A stretch of 64,000 nucleotides of DNA. Origin: Marininema mesophilum (GTDB lineage Bacteria > Bacillota > Bacilli > Thermoactinomycetales > DSM-45169). A program made the position numbers and the translations under genes. The stretch spans positions 59,488-123,487 of the forward strand of contig NZ_FNNQ01000012.1 of the NCBI RefSeq assembly GCF_900106775.1, written 5' to 3'. Below, one piece after another: positions 1-9,279 of this stretch. The notes beneath the pieces were generated by a model. That model searched no databases. It was not told the DNA's origin and worked only from the letters and a program-made list of their open reading frames with translations. The stretch's first letter is position 1, and each line of letters starts with the position of its first letter.

Positions 1-1
1 G

Positions 2-1780
2 GTGGTAAAGGATGTGAATCTAGAGGTACAAACAGGGGAAAAAGTAGCTCTGATCGGAGCAAATGGTGTTGGGAAGACCACATTACTAAAGATTTTAATG
101 GGTGAGTTGACCCAGGATAAGGGGAAGATCCATCGGTGTTTGCCCCTAACCTTCTGGGGCCTCTTGGAACAGAATCCGGACGTAGAAGAGCATTGTACGC
201 TTTTACAATTTGTTCAGGCAGGTTCGCCAGAGCGACATCTTCAACTAATGGAACTTAGAGTTGCTGAATCGAAACTTTCTACCGTGGCTGAGGGGCAATT
301 AGAGGAGCCCTTGGCAAGATACGCCCGTTGTCTTGAACAATATCAAGCGAGTCATGGATACGAATGGGAACGAGAAGTTGAGCAAACACTGACCCGCCTT
401 GGGTTGCTAGCAGACCTTTACCAAACTCCCTATATTCACCTGAGTGGAGGACAAAAAACCCGTGCTCAACTCGCTCGGGTGATTGTGAGTCAACCGAAAT
501 TTTTATTACTAGATGAGCCAACGAACCATCTGGATCATGAAACCTTGGATTGGTTGGCAAAATGGCTAGATCAATATAAAGGCTCCATTCTATTAGTCTC
601 CCATGATCGATGGTTTATTGATCAGACGGTTGATGTGGTCGTAGAGTTAACTCGAGAAGGAACGCGCCGATACAAAGGTGGATATACCAATTATCGCAAG
701 GAAAGAGATCGAGAGAATAGGGAACAAGAAGCTCTTCATAAAAAGCAGGTACAGGAGCAAAAGAAATTAGATGAAGCGATCCAGCGGTATCGCGATTGGT
801 TTCATCAAGCTCATGCGGCAGCAGGAGAGAGAAATCCATTTTATAAGAAAAAAGCGAATAAACACCAATCTCGTTTTCGAGCAAAAGAAGAGGCATTAAA
901 GCGGTTGGAGAAAGAGATGAAAGGTGCTCCAGTGAAAGATCCCAGGATCCGAGTGAACTTTTCGGGACGAGATTTTAATGCACGTACTCTCTTACGCACG
1001 AAAGAGATGGGATTCTCTTACGGGAGGGAGTATATTTTTGAGGATGTGTCATTGACTCTCCATCGGGGAGAGCGGCTAGGTATTGTTGGGGTGAATGGAA
1101 GTGGAAAGACAACCCTCCTGCGATGTTTGATAGGGGATCTTCAACCAAGTAAAGGGGAAATTCACCTTCATCCGGAACTAACAGTGGGGTATTTTGCCCA
1201 GGAATTAGAGGGACTTGATCCAAGGGTGACTGTATTGGATAGCCTTCTGCATTTACCAGGGATGACTCGGGCAGAAGCGGGAAATATACTTGCCAGTTTC
1301 CTTTTTCGAGGAGGCGATGTGTATCGTCGTATAGGAGAGTTAAGTATGGGAGAGAAAAGTAGAGTCGCTTTTTTACACCTCTACTTTTCTGAAGCCGATT
1401 TGATTGTGTTGGATGAACCGACCAATTATCTAGATATCCCGACAAGGGAACGGATTGAGGATGCTTTGGTGCGTTATCCAGGCTCCCTATTGTTGGTCTC
1501 CCATGATCGTCGATTTATCGAGCGTGTGACCAACCGAACGGCCATCGTGGAAAATGGAAGTGTAGAAATGGTTATGGGATCCTATGATGAGTATTTAGCA
1601 TATCAAAGGGAGAAAGAAAACCGTCATCCTGATTTAGAACAGGATAATCGGATTCGCCTCTTAGAATTAGAGCTGGCTCAACTAGTATCGAGGGGAGAGA
1701 ACAGTGATGCTGGTGCTGAAGAGGAACTTTGGCGTGAAATTCGTAGGGTGCAAGGAGAAATCAACGAAGCTAAAAATTGA
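2..1780 (+). CDS. ABC-F family ATPase (5' end cut by window edge)
   Basis: The protein has two ABC ATPase domains on one chain and no membrane segments, the mark of the ABC-F family, which acts on ribosomes (translation factors and antibiotic-resistance proteins) rather than in transport. Domain 1 shows Walker A GANGVGKTT (residues 19-27 of the visible part), signature LSGGQ (147-151) and Walker B FLLLDEP (about 167). A charged linker rich in Lys, Arg and Gln (about 225-305) follows. Domain 2 has Walker A GVNGSGKTT (363-371), signature LSMGE (447-451) and LIVLDEP. The reading frame is open to the first base, and family members normally begin some 15-20 residues earlier, so the true start lies outside the window; the GTG at 2 is probably internal. 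The C-terminal tail is short. I cannot tell a resistance-type from a housekeeping member. Confidence 0.85.
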   Translation: MVKDVNLEVQTGEKVALIGANGVGKTTLLKILMGELTQDKGKIHRCLPLTFWGLLEQNPDVEEHCTLLQFVQAGSPERHLQLMELRVAESKLSTVAEGQLEEPLARYARCLEQYQASHGYEWEREVEQTLTRLGLLADLYQTPYIHLSGGQKTRAQLARVIVSQPKFLLLDEPTNHLDHETLDWLAKWLDQYKGSILLVSHDRWFIDQTVDVVVELTREGTRRYKGGYTNYRKERDRENREQEALHKKQVQEQKKLDEAIQRYRDWFHQAHAAAGERNPFYKKKANKHQSRFRAKEEALKRLEKEMKGAPVKDPRIRVNFSGRDFNARTLLRTKEMGFSYGREYIFEDVSLTLHRGERLGIVGVNGSGKTTLLRCLIGDLQPSKGEIHLHPELTVGYFAQELEGLDPRVTVLDSLLHLPGMTRAEAGNILASFLFRGGDVYRRIGELSMGEKSRVAFLHLYFSEADLIVLDEPTNYLDIPTRERIEDALVRYPGSLLLVSHDRRFIERVTNRTAIVENGSVEMVMGSYDEYLAYQREKENRHPDLEQDNRIRLLELELAQLVSRGENSDAGAEEELWREIRRVQGEINEAKN

Positions 1781-1790
1781 ATTCTATTTA

Positions 1791-1826
1791 AAAAGGAAGC
1801 GTTATTTATTCGCTTCCTTATTTTAA
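1791..1826 (+). terminator. Intrinsic terminator after the ABC-F gene
   Basis: A 9-bp stem (AAGGAAGCG / CGCTTCCTT) encloses a 9-nt AT-rich loop and is followed by a T-rich tract. It starts about 10 nt after the stop codon. Confidence 0.8.
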
Positions 1827-1945
1827 TTTGTAATAAAAATCAGACTTTTTTGTAGTCAATAAATTCTATATTTGATAATATGGGCATGTATGGAATTTCA
1901 TGTTCATGATAAATCAATGAGATCTAAGAGGATCGTGGTGAAAAT

Positions 1946-2647
1946 ATGTCCATTCTAGAAGTGGAAAAGTTAAGTGTATGTTATGAGGGGAAGGAAAACG
2001 CCGTCAATGATCTTTCTTTTAGCTTGGAATCTGGAGAGTTGATGGGTTTAATTGGGCCCAATGGAGCTGGAAAGAGTACAACCATTCGTGCAATCCTAGG
2101 GTTAATTAATAAAACAAGGGGAGAAGTAAGGGTGAATGGGGAGAATCACCGGTACGGATACATCCCCGAACATCCGGTTTTATATAAAGATTTAACGTTA
2201 TGGGAGCACTTGGAACTATTAGCTACCACCTATGAGATTCCGAAGGAGACTTATGAAAAAGAGGCGGGAAGCTTTCTGTCCCGTTTTGATCTGAGCGATG
2301 CAAAGCACCATCTGCCGGTGGGCTTCTCAAAAGGGATGAAACAAAAGGTGATGCTTATGATTGCCTTTTTGATGAAGCCGGATCTATATATTGTGGATGA
2401 ACCCTTTATTGGATTAGATCCAAAGGCAACAAAAGAATTGATAAAACTATTAAATGAAGAGAAAGAGCGCGGGGCTGGGATTTTAATGTGTACCCATGTA
2501 TTAGATACTGCTGAAAAAATCTGCGATACCTTTTTGCTATTGGATCATGGGCAAGGTGTGGCACAGGGAGATTTAAAAAGTTTACAGGAGCAAGCTGGTA
2601 TTCGGGGCGGGGGATTATTAGATTGTTTTGATCAATTAACTTCATGA
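1946..2647 (+). CDS. ecsA: EcsA-like ABC transporter ATP-binding protein
   Basis: This 233-aa single-domain ABC ATPase has Walker A GPNGAGKST (residues about 36-44), a signature region with FSKGMKQK in place of the usual LSGGQ, Walker B LYIVDEP and the switch histidine in CTHVLD. It is followed 10 nt later by a membrane protein of EcsB type, so together they form an exporter-like complex at the cytoplasmic membrane. In Bacillus, EcsAB affects protein secretion, intramembrane proteolysis and competence; that role is inferred here from family likeness. The degenerate signature (KGM for GGQ) is typical of Ecs-type ATPases. The start is ATG 1946 with a weak GGTG site; an ecsC gene is not adjacent. 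Confidence 0.8.
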   Translation: MSILEVEKLSVCYEGKENAVNDLSFSLESGELMGLIGPNGAGKSTTIRAILGLINKTRGEVRVNGENHRYGYIPEHPVLYKDLTLWEHLELLATTYEIPKETYEKEAGSFLSRFDLSDAKHHLPVGFSKGMKQKVMLMIAFLMKPDLYIVDEPFIGLDPKATKELIKLLNEEKERGAGILMCTHVLDTAEKICDTFLLLDHGQGVAQGDLKSLQEQAGIRGGGLLDCFDQLTS

Positions 2648-2657
2648 GGAGGATGAA

Positions 2658-3935
2658 ATGTCTCCAGCAAGGTGCTATCGAAAACGACGAAAACTAGAAA
2701 GAATCTATAATTTTCGTACTTGGAAAACAGTGATTGATTGGGTAGTTGCTGTCTATTTTATTGTTCCTGCAGTGGTGATTTTTGGTGAGCGCTATATATC
2801 TTGGTTGAAAGATGCCCCCCATTGGTTTTCTAATTTCTCACCGTGGCATTTCCTAGCTGGGTTTTATTTGCTTGCAAGTATGAGGAAGCTTCGGTTACAG
2901 ATTGAGGAAGCAGATCAGTTATTCATTATTCAGCAGAAAGACTGGTTAAAGCGTTTTATTACATGTGCTCTCCTACATCAAATCCTCAGGGAACTATGGA
3001 CAGTGATTGTAATCTTCTTAGTGATGTTCCCTGTGTTGGTGAAAGAGTTCCATCTGGATAGTCTCTTACTTTTAAGCTTATTATTATATTGTTGGCTGGC
3101 AAGGGTGAGTCTTGTATTTGCAGGTAACTTGATCTACACACGAGTTAGAAGCTGGAAGAAGCATTTATATGAGATTTCATATTTTTTGGTTAGTGGTAGT
3201 CTATTTGTCATCGTCGGGACATGGGGGCTGAAGAATCCTTGGATACTGTGCTTTACCTGCATAGTCTTAGCTTGTGCTCTTTATATACAGGTTCATAGTC
3301 GTATTGCGCAAAGAGGGACGTTTTTAATCGATATCGAGATAGAGAAAGAAGAACGTTCCAAATGGAATAAGTTCTTACTCGAAGTAGGGCAACAGATCGA
3401 CCCTCCCTCTGGAGGAGCGCGTAAAAAGCCTTGGATTTTCCCTCAATCAGGGCGGATATTTCCCAAGCGAACTGGTACGAATATTGTAACAGAAAATGTT
3501 TTTAAGGCTTTGATGCGCAATAGACAGATGTTGCTAGAATTTGGGCAATTAGTGGGGGTTTCTCTATTTGCATTGATACAAGTACCTATGTGGATGGGGT
3601 GGTGTTTGTGGGTCGTTTTTGCAATCATTTTCACCTTCTGGGGCAGGATGTTTTGGAAGAAGGTTTCCACATCCCCCTTTTTTTCTACTTGGATTTCTGA
3701 TACCGCCCTCTTTATCAGCGCCTATGAGCGGTTTCTTTTTCTGGCGGTATGTTTAGGGTACCTCCCTCTCTCTATTTTCTTCGGAGCGATGCATTATGGG
3801 TGGATGGGAGCTTTAGGAATGCCTATATTAGGTGGAGTGATTGGGCGGATCATGGCTAGTATCTTTACACTTGTGCAACCCCTTTCTCGAGTAAGGAGAA
3901 AAGAGAGAGTAACTGACAAAGTAGATTACTCCTAG
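2658..3935 (+). CDS. ecsB: EcsB-like ABC transporter membrane protein
   Basis: The 425-aa protein has several hydrophobic segments (about residues 27-45, 65-75, 100-165, 170-210 and a C-terminal group at 295-400) separated by a basic cytoplasmic stretch around 215-275. That layout and the length match EcsB (about 408 aa), the membrane partner of EcsA. It begins at ATG 2658, six nt after a perfect AGGAGG that overlaps the end of ecsA, so the two genes are cotranscribed and probably translationally coupled. The protein presumably supplies the membrane channel for the ATPase. The substrate is unknown. Individual segment borders are estimates by eye. Confidence 0.75.
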   Translation: MSPARCYRKRRKLERIYNFRTWKTVIDWVVAVYFIVPAVVIFGERYISWLKDAPHWFSNFSPWHFLAGFYLLASMRKLRLQIEEADQLFIIQQKDWLKRFITCALLHQILRELWTVIVIFLVMFPVLVKEFHLDSLLLLSLLLYCWLARVSLVFAGNLIYTRVRSWKKHLYEISYFLVSGSLFVIVGTWGLKNPWILCFTCIVLACALYIQVHSRIAQRGTFLIDIEIEKEERSKWNKFLLEVGQQIDPPSGGARKKPWIFPQSGRIFPKRTGTNIVTENVFKALMRNRQMLLEFGQLVGVSLFALIQVPMWMGWCLWVVFAIIFTFWGRMFWKKVSTSPFFSTWISDTALFISAYERFLFLAVCLGYLPLSIFFGAMHYGWMGALGMPILGGVIGRIMASIFTLVQPLSRVRRKERVTDKVDYS

Positions 3936-4044
3936 GGTGGAAGCTAAACCGAACAAAGTCATGAAAAATAGGGTCATGGGAGAAAGACTTGTACCATAGG
4001 TATGGTAATGGATAAACAAGTAACACTTCTAAAGGAGGAAGCCC

Positions 4045-4695
4045 ATGACTGAGTCTAGTGGTACACCTTTGCCAAAGATTGGGGATCCAGCTCCGCTTTT
4101 TACTGCAAAAACAACCATGGGAGAAATTCGGCTTGCTGATTATAGAGGGAAGTGGGTTATCTTATTCTCCCATCCAGCGGACTTTACCCCTGTTTGCACG
4201 ACAGAATTTATTGCTTTTTCACGGAACCATGCAGAGTTTAAACGGCGCAATGCTCAACTATTGGGTCTCTCAATAGATAGCTTACCTGCCCACTTAGCAT
4301 GGATGAATAATATCCGTGAGAAGATGGGGGTAGAGGTTCCTTTTCCTCTCATTGCAGATCTGACAACGACAGTCGCTTCTCTTTATGGCATGATCCACCC
4401 TGGTGCGGATGAAACGGCTACGGTTCGATGTGTCTTTATCATCGATCCAAAGCAAATGATTCGTGCTATAATTTATTATCCACTAAATGTAGGGCGTAAT
4501 ATTGCAGAGATCTTACGTCTATTGGATGCTTTGCAGACAGCCGATGGGAATGGAGTAGCCCTACCTGCGGATTGGCGCCCCGGTGACAAGGTAATCGAGC
4601 CAGCACCCCAACATATGGATGATGTTAAATTGCGATTTCAAGGGGATCTAAGAGGAACGGATTGGTATCTAAAGCGGAAAAAGCTAGAAGATTAA
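4045..4695 (+). CDS. 1-Cys type peroxiredoxin (Prx6/AhpC-TSA family)
   Basis: The 216-aa protein reduces hydroperoxides using the peroxidatic cysteine Cys51 in the motif PADFTPVCTTEF. Length and the C-terminal extension (with ALPADWRPGDKV near residue 170-185) fit the Prx6-like group found in archaea and many bacteria rather than the 190-aa AhpC group. The only other cysteine is near residue 131 (VRCVFIIDP), which is not the usual resolving position, so it is called 1-Cys. It starts at ATG 4045 after a strong AAAGGAGGAAG site, stands alone and ends at a strong terminator. The physiological reductant cannot be deduced. Confidence 0.9.
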   Translation: MTESSGTPLPKIGDPAPLFTAKTTMGEIRLADYRGKWVILFSHPADFTPVCTTEFIAFSRNHAEFKRRNAQLLGLSIDSLPAHLAWMNNIREKMGVEVPFPLIADLTTTVASLYGMIHPGADETATVRCVFIIDPKQMIRAIIYYPLNVGRNIAEILRLLDALQTADGNGVALPADWRPGDKVIEPAPQHMDDVKLRFQGDLRGTDWYLKRKKLED

Positions 4696-4707
4696 GGTAT
4701 AAGAAGA

Positions 4708-4735
4708 AGCCCCCGAGGAATCGGGGGCTTTCGCA
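4708..4735 (+). terminator. Intrinsic terminator after peroxiredoxin gene
   Basis: A GC-rich stem AGCCCCCGA / TCGGGGGCT with a short loop is followed by a short pyrimidine tract. No gene is visible from here to 4851. Confidence 0.75.
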
Positions 4736-4851
4736 ATCATGGGGAACGGAGTAAATGAGGGTGAATGGGGATGATTTCAAGGTATACATACCAAGGGAAG
4801 CGACGATATTGTCGAGGTGATGGATAGGGGTGCACATGCTCTTTTGCGGGT

Positions 4852-5400
4852 TTAGCAAAGACTAGTAGACTGTTTGGAAGAGCGCTTTTTTAGTCGGTTT
4901 TTCTGTTGCTTCTCGTACAAGTAGTAAATCACAAAATAGGAAGCGACCCCCAAGATCAGACCAAAGATTGACATCCCGATGAGGATATGAAGACCACTGT
5001 GTAAAATGTTGTACAATATTTGAAAATTCCCAGTGAAGATTTCGGTAATCTCGGAGAGGGAGTACTCTTGGATCCCGCTTCCACTAGGTTGTATGGGGCT
5101 GATCCAACTGCCGATGATTTTGGCGAAGGGTAAAAGAAGAATCGGTAAGAAAGTAAGCTTACCAATGATATTGCCAATGATCGCAGCAGGGAGAGAAGCA
5201 CGCGAGAGTCGTACAATAGGATAAAAGATAAGATAGATGAGCGAGGCGGTACAGAGTACGATCATTTCTAATCCAAACCCGATGGCAAAGCCGCGTGCGA
5301 CTTTTTTAGCACCTTCAGGAGATCGGAAAAGTCGAATAAATTGGTAGCGAAAAGCACGCTTGAGACGTTGAGTCCATGAGTGTTTTTGATTTTGGTGCAT
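4852..5400 (-). CDS. DUF2062 family membrane protein
   Basis: This small integral membrane protein (about 182 aa) belongs by sequence to DUF2062: an N-terminal amphipathic stretch with RLFRSPEGAKKVARGFAIGFG, then three or four hydrophobic segments (about residues 45-65, 75-100 and 130-165) and a basic Lys/Arg tail. The function of the family is not established. On the minus strand a GGAAGG site lies 10 nt before the ATG at 5400 and 7 nt before an in-frame GTG at 5403; an upstream TTG at 5409 abuts the site and is unlikely to be used. It is transcribed alone, divergently from the rbs operon. Confidence 0.75.
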   Translation of the reverse strand: MHQNQKHSWTQRLKRAFRYQFIRLFRSPEGAKKVARGFAIGFGLEMIVLCTASLIYLIFYPIVRLSRASLPAAIIGNIIGKLTFLPILLLPFAKIIGSWISPIQPSGSGIQEYSLSEITEIFTGNFQILYNILHSGLHILIGMSIFGLILGVASYFVIYYLYEKQQKNRLKKRSSKQSTSLC

Positions 5401-5409
5401 CACAGGCAA

Positions 5410-5848
5410 CCTTCCGTTTCGCTGTAGGGTAGGTTCGGTAAAATTGCTTCCTCCTTTATTCTAACAGAGAGACAGCTTTCGTCAAAAGCCAAAAACAGAA
5501 TATGGAACTTTCCCTGTATAAAGAAAGGTGCTTTTGTTAGGTTTATACAAGGTACATAGATGATAAATGATACCGAAGAGCGATAATCTCAATCCAAATG
5601 AAGGAGATATGGTAGACACTTGCACGAATTTTAGTGTAATCTTAATTCAGACGAGTGCATTTTATTAAAAATTTTTGATGATATGACTTGTCAAGTTTTG
5701 TCGATTTGAAGCGATTCTTCTGTTTTTATGGCTAGAGAAAAAATCAAGGAAGAATTTCGTGTCATTTTTCCTTGACACCGAAAAGAATACAAGTGTAGCC
5801 TATTTGTAACTGGAAATAAGAAAATATTACATATGAAAAGTGGTGTAT
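5410..5848 (+). promoter_or_regulatory. Upstream region of the ribose operon, with a weak promoter candidate
   Basis: There is no gene in this stretch of about 430 bases. A perfect TTGACA lies at 5772-5777; the best -10 at usual spacing is only TAGCCT (5796-5801), so the promoter is a weak call. A TTGAAGCGATTC-like word near 5702-5715 resembles part of a catabolite-responsive or LacI-type operator but is not a full match. RbsR and possibly CcpA would be expected to act here. Confidence 0.3.
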
Positions 5849-6868
5849 ATGACAACGATCCACGAAGTGGCAAAACAGGCTCGGGTATCTGTCGCTACTG
5901 TTTCTCGTATTCTCAATGAGACTGGCTATGTGCGATCCACAGTTAAGGCCCGTGTACGGCAGGTGATTCGGGAAATGAATTATAAGCCAGAAGTGACTCG
6001 TTATGAATCCATTGATTCACAGACGGCGACGATAGCGATGATTCTCCCAGACATCAGTAATCCCTTTTTCGCTGAATTGGCGAGAGCAGTAGAGGATGCG
6101 GCACGGGAATATGATTACACAGTTATTTTATGCAATTCAGATGATTTCGGGTTTAGAGAGAAAACCTATATTCATCTTTTGCATAGACGAGCGGTAGAAG
6201 GGATTATTTTTGTCTCTCGAACACTTGGAGAGAGGGAGATGACATTGATGGAGGAGCAGGGACTACCCTTTGTTCTTCTGGATCGTACGCCTCGGATTGG
6301 GGATACATCTGTCATTCGCTCAAACAATGTAGATGGGGCTCGGATAGCTGTTCGCCATCTCTTGGAAGTAGGTTGCCAGAGAGTGGCTCATATCGCAGGT
6401 CCAGTCGAATTGATTCCAGCAATGGAAAGGCATAGGGGGTATCTAGACGAAGTAGAGTCTTTGTCATGGTTTCATCCTAGTTGGATTGTACCTGGAGGAT
6501 TTTCTGTTGCTGGGGGGATGAAAGCTACCCAATTGTTGCTGGAGAGATTTCCTGATATGGATGGCATCTTTGCTGGCAATGATTTGATGGCTGTCGGTGC
6601 TCTTAAAGCCCTCCATCGCGCTGGAGTCGATGTGCCTTTCCAAGTGGCTTTGTGCGGTTTTGACGGGATCTCTGTGACGGCATTAACAGAACCAGAATTG
6701 ACGACCGTAGCCCAGCCCATTGAGGAATTTGGAAAAGTAGCGGTTTCAGAACTAATGCTTCGGATTAAGGGTGAGGAGGTTGTATCTCCAGTTGAAGAAT
6801 TGGAGGTTACATTATTGAAGCGGGATTCGACAAGGAGGATTCAAGGTGTCAGTGGTAGTGGTAGGTAG
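5849..6868 (+). CDS. rbsR: LacI-family ribose operon repressor
   Basis: The 339-aa protein has an N-terminal helix-turn-helix (IHEVAKQARVSVATVSRIL, starting at residue 3) of LacI type, followed by a periplasmic-binding-protein-like sugar domain (for example MILPDISNPFFAEL and IFAGNDLMAVGAL). As first gene of the rbs operon it very likely represses these genes until ribose binds. ATG 5849 is chosen because LacI proteins normally begin two or three residues before the helix; in-frame GTG codons at 5840 and 5843 are alternatives and none has a convincing ribosome site. Its end overlaps rbsK by 23 bases, so the genes are translationally coupled. Confidence 0.85.
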   Translation: MTTIHEVAKQARVSVATVSRILNETGYVRSTVKARVRQVIREMNYKPEVTRYESIDSQTATIAMILPDISNPFFAELARAVEDAAREYDYTVILCNSDDFGFREKTYIHLLHRRAVEGIIFVSRTLGEREMTLMEEQGLPFVLLDRTPRIGDTSVIRSNNVDGARIAVRHLLEVGCQRVAHIAGPVELIPAMERHRGYLDEVESLSWFHPSWIVPGGFSVAGGMKATQLLLERFPDMDGIFAGNDLMAVGALKALHRAGVDVPFQVALCGFDGISVTALTEPELTTVAQPIEEFGKVAVSELMLRIKGEEVVSPVEELEVTLLKRDSTRRIQGVSGSGR

Positions 6869-7760
6869 CTTAAATATGGATGTTGTCGTCTGTGCTTCTC
6901 GCCGCCCGCGAATTGGAGAAACAATCCATGGAGAGGAGGTGTATATGGTCCCTGGTGGGAAAGGGGCAAATCAAGCGGTTGCTTCTTCACGCTTGGGGGC
7001 AAAGACGACGATGATTGGGGCGGTTGGTTCAGATCCTTTTGGTGAAACGTTGCGGGATGCTTTGTTGAAGGAAGGTATTAATATAGAAGCCTTGCATTCT
7101 CTGCCCGATCAAACCACAGGGGTAGCTTCCATCCTCCTAGCTGAAGGGGATAACTCAATTGTCGTGGTTCCTGGTGCTAACGGTCTCCTTACCCCTAAAG
7201 ATGTAGAAGGGGCCAGAGAGTATATCGAAGCTGCGGATATCCTCCTTCTGCAATTGGAGATTCCTATTGAGAGCGTAATGATAGCAGCTAAGATTGGGCG
7301 ACAAGCGGGAACTCGAGTGATTCTCAATCCAGCTCCTGCGAAGGAGCTACCGAAGGAATTATTGGTGAATGTGGATCTCCTCACTCCAAATGAGTCAGAA
7401 CTTCAGTTGTTAAGTGGATGCTCCCTAGACAAGATGGGGTTGCGTGAGGCAATGCAGAAGTTGTTGGAGATGGGGGTAAAAGGTGTAGTTACTACCCTCG
7501 GTGCAGATGGGGCGGCCATATTAGAACTAGGGGGTGAATTTAAGCACTTACCAGGAAAGAAAGTAGTTGATGTGGTGGATACGACTGGTGCAGGAGATGC
7601 CTTTAATGCGGGGTTGGCCTGTGCGTTAGCTGAGGGCAAGTCGCTTTTAGAAGCGGTAGATTTTGCTGGGAAGACAGCGTCATTAGCCATTACTAAATTA
7701 GGAGCACAGGCAGGTATGCCCGTGCGATCAGAGGTTGATAAGTTAGATGAATCATATTGA
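6846..7760 (+). CDS. rbsK: Ribokinase
   Basis: Ribokinase phosphorylates D-ribose to ribose 5-phosphate with ATP after uptake. The 304-aa PfkB-family protein shows the N-terminal GSLNMDVVV and GGKGANQAV substrate motif (near residue 40) and the C-terminal DTTGAGDAF motif at 245-253, with catalytic Asp251 and the anion hole. It begins at GTG 6846, seven nt after AAGGAGG, inside the 3' end of rbsR. It ends inside the start of rbsA (14-base overlap). The order R-K-A-C-B follows Bacillus except that rbsD, which normally sits between rbsK and rbsA, is missing. Confidence 0.95.
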   Translation: MSVVVVGSLNMDVVVCASRRPRIGETIHGEEVYMVPGGKGANQAVASSRLGAKTTMIGAVGSDPFGETLRDALLKEGINIEALHSLPDQTTGVASILLAEGDNSIVVVPGANGLLTPKDVEGAREYIEAADILLLQLEIPIESVMIAAKIGRQAGTRVILNPAPAKELPKELLVNVDLLTPNESELQLLSGCSLDKMGLREAMQKLLEMGVKGVVTTLGADGAAILELGGEFKHLPGKKVVDVVDTTGAGDAFNAGLACALAEGKSLLEAVDFAGKTASLAITKLGAQAGMPVRSEVDKLDESY

Positions 7761-9279
7761 GAGAGGGATTACGATTACAGCGCCTCTTTTATCGATGGTT
7801 GGAATCCACAAATCCTTTGCACGTGTCCATGTACTCAAACATGTGGACTTTACATTGCAGGCGGGGGAGATCCATGCTCTGCTTGGGGAGAATGGTGCTG
7901 GCAAGTCCACACTGATTAAAGTCCTTAGTGGAATCTATTCTGCAGATCAGGGAAGGATTCACATCGATGGGAAAGAGCAAGTCTTCAAATCTCCTCGAGC
8001 AGCACTTGTGGCTGGAGTAGGTGTGATTCATCAAGAATTTAATCTTGTTCCTCATCTTAGTATCTGTGAAAATATATTTCTCGGTAGAGAGCATCTCTTT
8101 GGGCGTGGCTGGATTCGTTGGCGAAAAATGAGAAGAGAGGCGCTCCTTTGGCTAGAGAAAATTGGACTCCTTGTGGATCCCTCCTGCAAAGTAGGAGAAC
8201 TATCCATTGGTCAACAACAAATGGTAGAGATCGCTAAAGCCCTCTCCTTTGATGCGCAGATTCTTGTCTTAGATGAACCGACAGCGGCTTTAACACAGTC
8301 TGAGAAGAAAGCCCTCTTTGCGACCCTCTGTAGACTACGTGAGAAACAAGTTGGAATGATCTACATCTCCCATCGATTAGAAGAGATCGAAGAACTTTGT
8401 GATCGCATCACCGTGTTGCGTAATGGGGAGTCGATTGGCACACGTATGACGAAAGAGACTTCGATGGATGAGTTGGTAGGTCTGATGGTTGGGAGAAAGA
8501 TCCAAGAGCAATTTCCCCGAGAGCTGACTATCAAGCAGCCAGCGGAGCGTCTTCGTGTTGAAGGACTTACTCAACAGGGTAAAGTGTCTCAGGTTTCCTT
8601 TAGTATCCAAGCAGGGGAGATTCTTGGCATGGCTGGTCTTATCGGTGCAGGTAGAACAGAGATGGCCAATCTCCTTTTTGGAGTTCAGAAACAGGACGCT
8701 GGAGAGATATGGCTTGATGGGAAGCAGATTCGTATTCGTCATCCTCGGGATGCAATTCAAGCAGGATTGGCTTATGTAACGGAGGATCGGAAGGGAGAAG
8801 GATTAGTTCTCTCCCGTTCAGTAAAGGAAAACTTTACTCTCCCTTCCTTGGCTTCCTTTACTAAAGGCGGTTTCATTCGTAAACAGCAAGAAAATGAAAT
8901 GGCTGAGAAGCTGATGAGACAACTTGGCATACGCTCAACGGGTATCGAGCAGAAAGTGGGCTTTCTCTCTGGGGGGAACCAGCAAAAGGTAGCCATCGGA
9001 AAATGGTTGCTCCATCAGCCAAAGGTATGGATCTTAGATGAGCCCACCCGTGGGGTGGATATTGGAGCAAAGAGAGAAATCTATCAGCTGATTAATCAAC
9101 TGACAGAGCAGGGAATGGCGATTTTGCTCATCTCCTCTGATCTACCCGAAGTCCTAGGGATGAGTGATCGGATATTAGTGATGCGAGAAGGTAAGCGTGT
9201 CGCTCTATTCAACCGAGAGGATGCAGATGAAGAAAAGGTGATGCAAGCTGCCTCAGGAGGGGGAAGCCTTCTTGCATAG
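7747..9279 (+). CDS. rbsA: Ribose ABC transporter ATP-binding protein
   Basis: This is the 510-aa double ATPase that powers ribose import. The first domain has Walker A GENGAGKST (residues 47-55), a signature LSIGQQQ and Walker B LVLDEPTAA. The second, as in other sugar importers, lacks a canonical Walker A (GLIGAGRTE) but keeps LSGGNQQ (407-413) and WILDEPTRGVDIGAK. The start at ATG 7747 overlaps rbsK; the preceding ribosome site (GAGGT) is distant, so translation probably depends on coupling. It overlaps rbsC by 8 bases. The ten or so extra residues before the usual N-terminus leave the exact start slightly uncertain. Confidence 0.92.
   Translation: MNHIERGITITAPLLSMVGIHKSFARVHVLKHVDFTLQAGEIHALLGENGAGKSTLIKVLSGIYSADQGRIHIDGKEQVFKSPRAALVAGVGVIHQEFNLVPHLSICENIFLGREHLFGRGWIRWRKMRREALLWLEKIGLLVDPSCKVGELSIGQQQMVEIAKALSFDAQILVLDEPTAALTQSEKKALFATLCRLREKQVGMIYISHRLEEIEELCDRITVLRNGESIGTRMTKETSMDELVGLMVGRKIQEQFPRELTIKQPAERLRVEGLTQQGKVSQVSFSIQAGEILGMAGLIGAGRTEMANLLFGVQKQDAGEIWLDGKQIRIRHPRDAIQAGLAYVTEDRKGEGLVLSRSVKENFTLPSLASFTKGGFIRKQQENEMAEKLMRQLGIRSTGIEQKVGFLSGGNQQKVAIGKWLLHQPKVWILDEPTRGVDIGAKREIYQLINQLTEQGMAILLISSDLPEVLGMSDRILVMREGKRVALFNREDADEEKVMQAASGGGSLLA

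Noticed and set aside
975..1445. Long minus-strand open frame (156 codons) within the ABC-F gene
   Set aside because: It is antisense to a clearly conserved protein, has no ribosome site and no family likeness; a shadow frame.
5702..5715. Catabolite-responsive element upstream of the rbs operon
   Set aside because: The word TTGAAGCGATTC matches only part of the cre consensus; kept as a remark, not as a site.
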